DNA from: Euryhalocaulis sp050486445
GTDB lineage: Bacteria > Pseudomonadota > Alphaproteobacteria > Caulobacterales > Maricaulaceae
Assembly (NCBI GenBank): GCA_050486445.1
Contig: JBJHDH010000016.1
Span: forward strand, 1-64,000
Direction of reading: 5' to 3'
DNA length: 64,000 nt
Shown here: positions 16,699 to 28,600 of the stretch, piece by piece
How positions within the stretch are numbered: the stretch's first letter is position 1
How the letters are laid out: each line of letters begins with the position of its first letter
Program-made: the position numbers and the translations under genes
Notes under the pieces: model-generated
Told to the model about the DNA's origin: nothing
Database searches by the model: none
What the model saw: only the letters and a program-made list of their open reading frames with translations

Positions 16699-19600
16699 CT
16701 AAAATCTCAGACGCACATTGAACCCGGCGTTGTGCATGGTGTCGCGTGCGCCGAATTCGCCGCTATAGCTCAGCCCTATCGACAGACGCTGGTCGCCCGC
16801 GACCTGCAACGCTGTTCCCAGACGCAGGGCGGTCTGATCGAACGGGGCGGAGAAACTTGGCGCAGGCACGGACGGATTGGCCCCGGTCAGGCCGAAAGAC
16901 CGCGATACCTTGTCAGTGGAATGCGCCACAGCGCCCAGTGTGAAGCCCAGCGTGCTCTGCCCCGTCTGACTGTCCTGCAACACCACGCCGATCCCCAATT
17001 CCGGATTCACCGTGGCGAAAAACTCCGTATCGCTCCCCGCACGCACGCCCAGACCACCCAGTCCCGTTTCCGAGAAGCCCCGCTGATGCAACGCCGTGAC
17101 GGAAACGTTCACTGCCGGGCGCACATACCAGGCGCCGCTGCGGAACAGGCGTGCGGCATGGCCGCTGGCCTGCGCATATCCGCCGTCGGGATTGGAAGAG
17201 CCGGCGGCCGGACCGAACAGGTCCATACGGCGCGTGGTTTCCATCCACTGCCACCCGCCGGACACCGCGCCGCCGAACTGGAAGCCGGAAGCATCGACGC
17301 TCTTCATGCCCAGCCCGGCATGCACGGCCTCGCCGCGGCTATTGGCGCGAGAGCCATCGACATAAAAACTGTTCAGCCGGTCATAGCCGATGCCCACGGC
17401 GAGCGACCAGCGTTCGTTCAGCGAACGCTCAAATCCCGCGCGCAGGCGTTCACCTTCGGCTGAGGCGCTGAAATCGCCGCCGCCGCGCTTGCGGGTCATG
17501 TTCGCTGTCTCCAGCTGCATCCACACACACTGATCTTTTCCAAGAGAGAACAGTGATGAGCAGGAGAAAAGCTGGCGCGAAAAGCTGTTCGCCGCGTCGA
17601 GTTGCAACGCGACCGGCGCCAGATACGGCGTCGGATCCAGTTTATCGAACACGGCCGCGTAGGCCGCCTCCTCGCCGGGCACGAAATTACCAAGCAGCGC
17701 CATGAGCTGGCCGATGCCGTCCGACCCGCCGGCGGTCAGCGCCGCATCCATATAGCCGCCCATGCCCTGAGCATTCTGATTCAGGAAGGGCTGGCCGAAA
17801 TTGCTGGTATAGGACAGGTGAGCGCCGCTGGCGTCGAAGGCAATGTCGTAGTCCATCGCCAGCGTGTTTGTGATCTGAATGCCATTATCAATAGCCGCGC
17901 CGCCGACGGTGAACAGCGTGACGGGCGTGGCGTCGCCCAGCCAGGCCAGCTTCACCGCGCCTGTCCCATCCAGAACCAGATCGCCGGTGACGGTGACATG
18001 GTCTGAAGCGTAAGGGCCGAACGCGACATCGAAGGCGAAACTGCCTTGCGATGTCTGCACAAAGTCGCCGTTCACCAGAACGTCGTTCATCACCCGCGCG
18101 CCATAGAGCGGATTGGTCGCCGGATCGCCGAGCGAGTCGAAATTGGAATAGTCCTCACCCAGCGCCAGATTCACCGGCATGTCGGGCGCGTCCAGACCCA
18201 TCTGGAAATGGCCGGCATTGGTGAAGACGCCGCCGCTGCTCGCCATTGTGGTCAGCGTGGAACCGCCGGAGCTGGCCGATTGGATGGAGGGTGCTCCAAC
18301 TCCGCCGCGCAGCACGATCCGGTCGAATGCGATCACAGAGGCCCCGGCATGGTTGGTAAAGCCGTTATCGCCGCCGCCGAGATCGATATTGCCGATCACG
18401 ACGCCCCTGTTCTCCACCCGCTCGTCACCGTCGCCCGTCAACAGCGCCTGCCCGGAAACGGAGGACAGCATCCCCGCGAGCGAAACCAGATTGGAAGCGC
18501 CGCCATCGATAACAATTCCCGCGCCGCCGCCCGCGCCGCCGCGCACGGTTCCATTCGTGCTCAGCGTGATGTCGCCGGCGCCGTCCGCGCCCGCGCTCTG
18601 AAGGAAGATCGCGACCGAGTCCACGCCCGGCGCCAGAACCTGACCGGCAATGGAAACATCAATGGCGCCGCCACTTCCCTCGCCGCCCGCGGTCCCGGAA
18701 AACGCGCCGTCGGCCCAGCCGCCGCCGCCGCCCAGGCTCTGCGCGATCAGACCATAGGCGCCGTCGCCGGAAACATCGATGTCGCCGGTCTGCGTAAAGC
18801 TGACCGCGCCGCCGTCGCCACGATTGTCGTCGCGCAGATCGAGAGACGAAACGCCGCCCGCGGTGAACAGGGCGCCGCCGCCGCCGCCAATGCTTTGCAG
18901 CACCGCGCCATGCGCCTGCGCGCCTTCGGTGATAATCGCTCCGGCGTTGACGATGCTGACATCGCCGCCGTCACCCTGAGCGCCAGCCGTCCCGCCAAGC
19001 GAAAGATCAATCTGGCCCGCGCCGGCCACACGCACTTCGCCGCCGCCCGCGCCGATGGACTGCGCGATCAGGGCGGGCGAATTGTCTCCCGCCGTGGCCA
19101 GACCACCGCTGAAATTCCCGGTCACGTCGCCGCCATCCAGTCCGGCGCCGCCATTGGCGCCAAGAACGACGGAAACCGGCGCACTCGTCGCCTGTGTGGT
19201 GATCGCCTGCGTTGTGAGTGTCTGCGTCGTGATCCCCTGTGCCTGCGCGGACTGAACCGAGAGGCCGTCATTCTGGAAGGACACGCCTGCCGAACCGCCG
19301 CCGCCGCCAATGGATTGCAGGATCACCGCGGGTGATAGAGAGCCGAACGTAACGATTGCGCCGGAATGATCGCGGTTAATATCACCGCCGGTCTCATTTG
19401 TTCCGTTTGTTCCGCCCAGCGTGATCGTGGCGCCGCCAAACAGGGCATTCTGCGGAATCGTGATCTTCACATTGCCGCTTCCGCCGCCGCCGCCGATGGA
19501 CTGCGTCAGAATGCCTGGCGAATTCGTGCCCTGAGTGACGAGGCCGCCCGAATGCGCCGTCTGGATATCACCGCCATTATTACCCTGTCCGTCTTCGCCG

Positions 19601-22600
19601 CCCAGGGTCAGATCGACATGGACCGGCGCAGGCGGATCGGTCACATCCGGATCGCCCAGTTCCGGGGCAAGCTCGATATCAATGTCGATATTGCCGCCGC
19701 CGCCGCCGATAGACTGGTCAGAACCTCCGGCCCCGCCATCGCCGGCCACGCCGAACGTGCCGGTGGTGTTCACCGTCACCTTGCCGGCGTTCATGCCGGA
19801 AGCGCCCTTCGCGCCCGCGCGCGCGACGATCAGCGGATCGGGACGCTCCGGCTCGCCATTGGCGCCGATGAACGGAACGCCGGGAAGGCCGACAATGCCC
19901 GTGAAATCGAGAACCGCGGAGCCGCCGCCGCCATTGATGCTTTCGGCCTTGATCGCTCTGGCGCCATCGCCGAGCACCGTAATGTCGCCCGAATGGTTCA
20001 CGACGACTTCGCCGCCCGTTCCGCCCGCTCCGGGCGCAACCACCAATTCGCCGAGCACGATGCCCAGCACATCGGAAATTCCGACTCCACCCGAGAAGCC
20101 AATATCGACGCCGGCATTGCCGCCGCCGCCGCCGATGGACTGCGCCATGATTCCATGCGCGTGCGCGCCGCGGGTGACGATCTCGCCGCTATTGTTCACG
20201 CTGACCGCGCCGCCATCGCCGCCGTCACCGCCGGAGCCGCCGAGCGTAAGAAGCTCTCCAGTGCCCGCATTGACGACCAGATCCGCGGCCAGGACGATTC
20301 CGCCATTGCCGCCACCGCCGCCAACGCTCTGTGCCAGAATTCCGTATGCGCCCGCGCCGGATGTGTCGATGCGCCCGGTATTCAGCACATCCACGCCGCC
20401 GGCATGGCCGCCCACGCCGCCATCGCCGCCGAGATTCAAACCCAGCACAATGCTGTCAGAGCTGGCGCGCATTCCGGTGACGCTGATGATGGACGAGCCG
20501 TTACCGCCGCCGCCGCCGATGCTCTGCGCCAGCACGCCATAGGCGTTGGCGCCTTCGGTGATGATGCGGCCGGAGTTCTCAGCCCCCGTGGCGCGATTGG
20601 TGACGGACACGTCGCCGCCCACGCCGCCGGTTCCGCCAGCGCCGCCAATATTGATGACGGCGCGATGCGTTTCATTGCCGGCGCCGGCCCAGCCCGCCGT
20701 CAGGTCCAGCATCACGCCGGCGTCGCCGCCGCCGCCGCCGATGCTGTTGGCGCTGATTCCCGCCGCCTCGCGGCCTTTGGTCGAGATCAGCCCCTCGTTC
20801 AGCACGCTAACCGTGGCGCCGTCGCCGCCGTCGCCGCCAGAACCGCCGACATTGATGTCGATCGCCTGATTGGAGCGCGTTCCCTGCGCCGTCAGATTGA
20901 TAACCGCGCCGCCGACCCCGCCGCCGCCGCCAATGCTCTGAGCCCGGATGCCGAAGGACTTGTCGCCTTCGGTCAGGATCACGCCGGTATTGGTCACGTC
21001 CACCGTGTCGCCGTCCGCGCCGGTTCCGCCAGCGCCGCCGACATTAAGGGTGGCCGTGCGCTGGGTGGCGCCGGCCGGCGCGCCACCGACCTGAGCCTGA
21101 AGCACGGCGGCGTAACCGCCCAGACCACCGCCGCCGCCGATGGACTGCGCCAGCACGCCGTCGGACTCTCTGCCCAAAGTGAGGATGGACGCGGCGTTGA
21201 TGACATCCACGCTGCCGGAAACCGCGCCGGTTCCGCCCACGCCGCCAATCCCGATCGTGGCGCCTGCCGTCTGCCGGAAGATCACATTGCTCACGGCGCC
21301 GCCGGCGCCGCCACCACCGCCGATGGACTGGGCGAAGATGCCGCGCGCCTCTTTGCCACGCGTGACGATCACGCCATCCGCTTCGACTCTGACATCGCCG
21401 GAGACCGCAGAATCGCCGCCCTCCAGACCAACGGCAAGACCGAACGAATATTTTTCAGCCGTGGAGCCCTGGCCGCTTTGGCCTTGCAGACCCACAGTCG
21501 TCGAGGAACTGGCGCCGCCGCCGCCGCCCAGGCTGTGCGCGAACACGCCATCGGAATGGTCGCCGCTGGTGTCGATCAGCCCATCGACCCGCACGCTGAC
21601 ATCGCCACCGGCGCCGCCGGAGCCGCCGCGCCGGCCGATGCCGATATTGAGCGCATTCTCGGCCAGAAGGCCCACGGCCATGCTCATGGCTGTATTGCCG
21701 CCGCCGCCGCCAAGGGACTGTGCGAACACGCCGCGGGACTTGTCGCCTTTGGTGATGATCGTTCCGACATAATCGACGGAGACATTGCCAGCCGAACCGC
21801 CTGCGCCCGGCTCTCCGCCCACCGCCAGATTGAGCGCCGTCGCGCCTTGCAGCGCGCCAAGCCCGATATTGAAATTGGCGTCGCCGCCGCCATCGCTGAC
21901 CGACTGGGCAAGCAGCCCGTCACTCTTCGTGCCTTCGGTGATGATCGTGCCGGCGTGACGCACGGTCACATCGCCGCCATCGCCGCCGCCGCCGCCCGAA
22001 CCGCCGACGGAAATCAGCGCCGCTACCGGATCGGCGCCCGCCGTCTTCTTCTGCAAGGCCAGAGTGAAATTCATTCCGGCCTTGCCGCCGCCCTCGCCGA
22101 TGCTCTGTGCGATCAGACCGCCGGAATCATCGCCGAACGTGTGGATCAGGCCAGGCGTCATCACCTCCACGCCGCCCACATCGGTATAGCCACGCGTGAC
22201 GCTGACATTGCCGGCGTCGCCCGCCGCGCCGCCAGATCCGCCGACACCGATCGCGATCGGATTGCCGAACGGAACGATGGCGCCCGTGCCGCTGATTCCG
22301 CCAACACCGCCGCCGCCGCCGATGGACTGGGCGAGCAGACCAACGCCCTCCCCGGCGCCTTCGACCGCTTCCAGCTCTCCGGCGGCGTTCAACTGGCCGT
22401 TCATCACGATGTCGCCGTTGCTCACCAGCGTCACATCACCGGCGTCCGCGCCCGTGCCGCCATTACCGCCGACGCCGACCGCCAGACCGAACCCGTGCGT
22501 GGCGAGCGTAAGATTGCCGGCGACATTAAGTCCGCCAGAGCCGCCGCCGCCGCCGACCGACTGCGCCAGCACGCCGATGGAGTCCTTGCCCTCAACCCAG

Positions 22601-25600
22601 ACCAGACCGGTCTGCTTTGCATCGACATTCCCGCCGACGCCGCCGGTTCCGCCGAACCCGCCGATGCCAAGCACCAGCGAAGGTTCCTCGGTCCCCGTGT
22701 TTGGCGTGATCCCGCCGGAAATATTGATGCCGCCATGACCGCCGGAATCGCCGACCGATTGCGCCATGAAGCCGCGCGCCAGCCAGCCGGTTGCGTAGAG
22801 ATCGGCGTCGACATCCGCCGTCACGTCGCCAGCCCGGCCGCCGGCGCCGCCAAAGCCGCCAATGCCCACCGTCACCTGACCGTCCAGCGAGAGACCGCCG
22901 GAGATATTGATGCCGCCAACGCCGCCGCCGCCGCCGATGGACTGGGCGATGGCCGCGCCGCGCTTGTCGCCGAAGGCCGCCAGAGTCACACGGTCCGCGC
23001 CCGGCGCGCCCACCGTCAGGTCCACTGTCCCGGCGTCGCCGCCATCACCGCCAAAGCCGCCAATGCCGATGCCCGCGACGCGGCTGCCGCCCGCGCTCGG
23101 CTTGGCCAGCGCGACATTGCCGGTGACGTTCAGCCCGCCCGCGCCGCCGCCGCCGCCGACCGACTGCGCCAGCACGGCGTGCGAGCCATTCTTGAGGCGG
23201 CGCTCGCCATCCTCGATCACGTCCTCGCCGAACCCGAGCGCGATCACATTGCCCGTGATATTGGCGACGACATTGCCCGCGCTGCCGCCATCGCCGCCAA
23301 AGCCGCCAAGGCCAAAGCCGAAACTGCCCGCCGTATCGCCGGCAGAGGCGGCGATGCCGCCAGTCACATTGATCCCGCCCGCGCCGCCGCCGCCGCCGAC
23401 GCTCTGCGCCACCGCGCCATGCGAATTGGCGCCGGACGTAAATGTGTCGCCGGTCCGGTCCAGCGAGACGTCGCCGGACGCGCCGCCGGCGCCGCCAAAG
23501 CCGCCCAGGCCGACTCCGACCGTTCCCGTAGGTCCGGCGCCCAGCGCCAGATTGCCTGTGACGTTCAGGCCGCCACGGCCGCCATCGCCGCCGACGCTCT
23601 GCGCCATCACGCCAAAGGCGTCGTCGCCTTCGGTGACATAATCGCCGGTGACGCTCGCGGTCACGTTTCCGCCGTCGCCGCCGTCGCCGCCAAATCCGCC
23701 AACGCCCGCGCCGACCGCGCCCGATGCGCCGCTGCCGATGGTCAGCGAGACATTGCCCGTCACGTTCACGCCGCCCGCGCCGCCGGACCCGCCCAGGCTC
23801 TGGATCAGCGCGCCCCAGGATTCGTCGCCCTGCGTCCAGACATCCCCGTCCAGCACGCCATCCACGTCGCCCGCATCGCCGCCGCCGCCGCCAAAACCGC
23901 CAACGCCGACGCCCAATGCTCCACCCGCGTTGCGGGTGACGTTCAGGCCGCCGGTGACATTGACTCCACCCGCGCCGCCCGCGCCGCCCGCGCTCTGGAT
24001 CAGCGCGGCGTGCGCCTGACGGCCCTCGGTAAGAATATTGCCGATGATCGTCGCGGAGACATTCCCGCCGGACCCGCCGCCACCGCCGAAACCGCCAATG
24101 CCGACGCCGATCACGCCGGAGCCGCCGTCATTGCTGAGACTGACTCCGCCGGTGACGTTGAGGCCGCCAGCGCCGCCGCCGCCGCCCAGCGACTGGTAGG
24201 TGACGCCGAACGCGCCGTCGCCCAGCGTCGCGACATCGCCCCAAACGCCGCCGGAGACTGCTCCGCCTGCGCCGCCGCCGCCGCCAAAGCCGCCAATGCC
24301 AACGCCCAGATTGCCCGACGCGGACAGCGATCCCGAAATCCCGCCAGTGACGTTGAAGCCGCCCGCCCCGCCGCCGCCGCCCGCGCTCTGGACCAGCACG
24401 CCGCTGGCGTCCCGGCCGGCCGTCAGCACATCGCCGGTGATGCGCGCATCGACATCGCCGGCGTTACCGCCGCCGCCGCCAAAACCGCCAATGCCGACGC
24501 CGACATTTCCGGCCGCGGTTTTCGACAGGGAAATATTGCCAGTGACGTTGAATCCGCCATTGCCACCGCCGCCGCCGAGCGACTGCGCCACCACGCCCTG
24601 GGCGCCATCGCCCAGAGTCATGGCCGCGATCAGCGTATTGTCCGGATCGGCGACGCCTTCATTGACCCGCAGCGTGACATCGCCGCCCTCGCCGCCATCA
24701 CCGCCGAAACCGCCGACGCCCACGCCGACGGATCCCGACCCGCCGCCCGAAGCCGAGATTCCGCCGCTAATGTTGAAGGCGCCATTGCCGCCGCCGCCGC
24801 CCAGGCTCTGCGCCACAATGGCGCGGCTGTCCGTTCCGGCGGTGAATGTTGCCCCGGTGACATCCAGCGTGACTTCGCCGCCATCGCCCCCGCCGCCGCC
24901 CGCGCCGCCGACTCCGACGCTGACCGCGCCTGCGCCGGTTCCGGCCCCGGCGATTCCGCCCGCGACATTAAAGCCGCCATTACCGCCGCCGCCGCCCAGG
25001 CTCTGCGCCACGATGGCGTCGGAGCCATCGCCCAGCGTCGTCACATCGCCATCGACCGTCGCGTTGACGCGCCCGCCATCGCCGCCATCGCCGCCCGCGC
25101 CGCCGATCCCGACATTGACCGCGCCTGCCGCCGTGCCGCCGCCGCCAATGCCGCCTGTGACATTGAAGCCGCCATTACCGCCGCCGCCGCCAACGCTCTG
25201 CGCCAGAAAGCCGGTGGACTGGTCGCCCACGGTCAGGATCGAACGGGCAGAGGCGTCCACATCGCCGGCGTCGCCGCCGCCGCCGCCAGAACCGCCGATA
25301 CCCACCGAAATGGCGCCGCCGACCGAACCGCCAAAACCGATTCCGCCTGCGACATTGAAGCCGCCATTGCCGCCGCCGCCGCCCAGGCTTTGCGCCACCA
25401 TGCCGGCGGACTGGTTCCCGCGCGTGATAATGAAGCTCTCGGCCGCGGCGTTCACATCGCCGCCTTTGCCGCCATCGCCGCCCGCGCCGCCGATGCCGAC
25501 CGCGGCCGAACCGCCGACCGTGCCGCCAATGCCGACGCCGCCCGCGACGCTGAACCCGCCCACGCCGCCGCCGCCGCCGACGCTTTGCACCAGCAGACCG

Positions 25601-28600
25601 CCGGATTGTTCGCCCCAGGTGGAGATCGGCCCCGCCGCGGCGCCCGTGACATTGCCGCCATCGCCGCCGCCGCCGCCCGCGCCGCCCAGACCCACCGAGG
25701 CGCCAAAGCCGGCGGTTCCGCCGCCGCCGACCGCGCCGGAAACGCTGAAACCGCCAGAGCCGCCGCCGCCGCCGACCGACTGAATCACCACAGCGGTGGA
25801 ACGGTCGCCTTCGGTCTCGACCGCGCCGCCAATCCGGCCGTCCACATCGCCGCCCGCGCCGCCATCGCCGCCCGCGCCGCCAATCCCTACGGTCGCGGCG
25901 ACGCCGGCGACCCCGGAAAATGAAACAGCCCCGGCCACGGCGAACCCGCCATCACCGCCGCCACCGCCGACGGACTGGATCAGCGCGCCTTTGGCGTCGT
26001 CGCCAGACGTAAGAATATCGCCCTCGAAATCGACATTGACGGTCCCGCCGGCCCCGCCGTCGCCGCCCGAGCCGCCAACCGCGGCGGACGCCGCGACCGA
26101 AGCCGCCCCGGCGCCGGCCCCCGAAGCGGCGATGGCGAACCCGCCATTGCCGCCGCCGCCGCCGACGCTCTGCGCCAGCAGACCGGTGGAAAACTGGCCT
26201 TCCGTGACGATCAGCCCGCCGGAATCAATCTCGACCAGACCGCCTTCGCCGCCATTGCCGGCGCTGCCGCCGATCCCGACCGCGAGCGACACGGCGGCCG
26301 TCTCACCAGCGGCGAGCGCGACAGAGGTCGCAAATCCGCCCGAACCGCCGCCGCCGCCAACAGACTGCGCAAATATTCCTTCAGAACCAGCGCCCTGTGT
26401 AAGGATGTTCAGGTTACCGTTGAGGGTGACGGTTCCGCCATCGCCGCCACCGGCCCCGGCGCCGCCAATGGCGAAGCTGGCCGCGGCGGAATAGCCGGCC
26501 GACACCTGAAGGGCGAAGCCGCCCGAACCGCCGCCGCCGCCGACGCTCTGCGCAAACACGCCGCGCGAGCGGTCGCCTTCCGTGACGATCAAGGGATCGG
26601 CGCCGCCTGCCTGCGGCTGGAAATTCACAGTGACGTCGCCGCCGTCCCCGCCAGAGCCGCCAGAGCCGCCCAGCGCCACGCCGGCGAAAGCGCTGACCGA
26701 AGTGCTGGACCCGCCATTGCCCCCGCCGCCGCCGACGCTCTGCGCGAAAATGCCGTGGGAGTCGTCGCCTTCGGTGAACAGCGCGCCGCCATGGGTCACC
26801 GTGACCAGCCCGCCTTTGCCCCCCGCGCCGCCTGAACCGCCAATGGTCAGGAGCACGCCGCCGGTGCTGCCGCCATCGCCGCCGCCGCCGCCGACCGACT
26901 GGGCCTGGATGGCGTGGGCCATCGCGCCCTCTGTCGCAATGAGGCCGGTATTGGTCACGCTGACGGCGCCGCCTGTGCTGAGCCCGCCGCCACTGCCGCC
27001 AATGGCCAAAAGCCCGCCGCCATCGCCGCCCGAACCGCCGCCGCCGCCGATGCTCTGTGCAAAAATCCCGCGCGCATAAGCGCCTTCTGTCAGGATCGTT
27101 CCGGCGTTCGCCACAGAGACCAGGCCGCCATTACCGCCGCCGCCGCCTTTTCCGCCAAGCGCGGCCAAACCGCCGGTGGATGAGCCGGAGCCGCCGCCGC
27201 CGCCGACGCTCTGCGCGAACACACCGTCTGAACCAGCGCCCTGCGTTCTGATAAAACTGGTCGCCGCGGCGTTGACGTCCACCGCCCCGCCATGGCCGCC
27301 GGCCGCGCCATCACCGCCCAGCGCGACCAGACCGCCGCCGCCGCGCACCGCGCCGCCGCCGCCGCCGACGCTCTGCGCGAATATGCCGCGTGCGTCGTCG
27401 CCCTGCGTCGTCAGATCACCGCCGGAGGTCACCCTCACAGCGCCGGCGTTACCGCCGCCGCCGCCACTGGCGCCCAGCGCCACGCCGCCCGCCGCCGCAC
27501 CGCCCACGCCGCCGCCGCCACCAACACTTTGTGCAAAGACGGCGTGTGAGCCGTCACCCCGGGTTTCGACCCATGCGTCCGATTCAACGTCGATGCGCGC
27601 CTGGCCGCCATTGCCGCCCGCCGCGCCGCCGGAACCAAGGGCCACCAGACCGCCCGCCGATCCGCCCGCGCCGCCGCCGCCGCCAATGCTCTGCGCGAAC
27701 AGGCCGTGCGAAGCCTCGCCGGTGGTCAGCGTGCTGGAGCCCGTGCGCGCGATAATGCGCGCAGAGCCGCCATCACCACCCGCCGCGCCGTCGTCGCCGA
27801 ATGTGACAATTCCGCCGGAATTGCCGGCGTCGCCGCCCGAACCGCCGATCGACTGGGCCAGAACGCCATGTGCGTTATCGCCGCTGGTCTGGATGATTCC
27901 GGAATGATCGACCAGCACATTACCGCCGACGCCGCCTTCGCTGCCGCCGCCGCCATCGCCGATAATGCCATAGCTGTCGCCGCCGCCGCCCGCCGCGCCG
28001 CCCAGGCTTTGCGCCAGAATGCCGTGCGCGCCGTCGCCACTGGTCGAGATCTGGCCGGAATGATTGACCGTGACGTTCCCGCCTTCGGCCGGACCGCCGC
28101 CACCGCCCCCGCTGCCGGCGATATAGCCCGTACCGCCCTCGCCGCCGCGTCCGGCGCGGCTCTGGGCGAAAATGCCGTGCGCTTCGTCACCTTCGGTGAC
28201 AACCGTCACCGAGGCGTCGAGCGTGATATTGCCGCCGCGGCCAGCCGCGCCGCCGCGCGCGCCCGAAATATTTCCATAGGCGTTGCCGCCCTTGCCGCCA
28301 TTGCCGCCGACACTGGAGACCACAATGCCCGGCAGGCCGTTCGATACGGTTTCAATATCGCCCCAGGCGCTATCGACCACGGCGTTAATGGTTTGCCCAT
28401 TCTGACCGCTGCCGCCGGCGCTCGGTGATTTCGCGACTGTGGCGCAGCCAATCAGCGGCACACAGACTCTCACGCCGCCGCCGTCGCTGCCCGCGCCGCC
28501 ATTATTGCCCCGGTGGGATTCGACATAATTGTTGATGTCGCCCGCGGCGGACGGAAAGGGAAAATTGGTATGGCCGGAACCGTCGCCACCGTCCGGATCC

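Noticed and set aside
19366..25923. A 2185-residue open frame on the plus strand, plus others beside it (24200-25783, 18046-19335)
   Set aside because: It lies antisense to the autotransporter repeats. Glycine codon runs (GGC) read in reverse give endless Ala/Arg/Asp or Pro without stops. The product is low-complexity and has no start signal.
18540..28340. Regular repeat spacing that could suggest a CRISPR array
   Set aside because: Repeats are coding, in frame, variable in length and part of an autotransporter passenger. There is no constant repeat-spacer unit and no cas genes.
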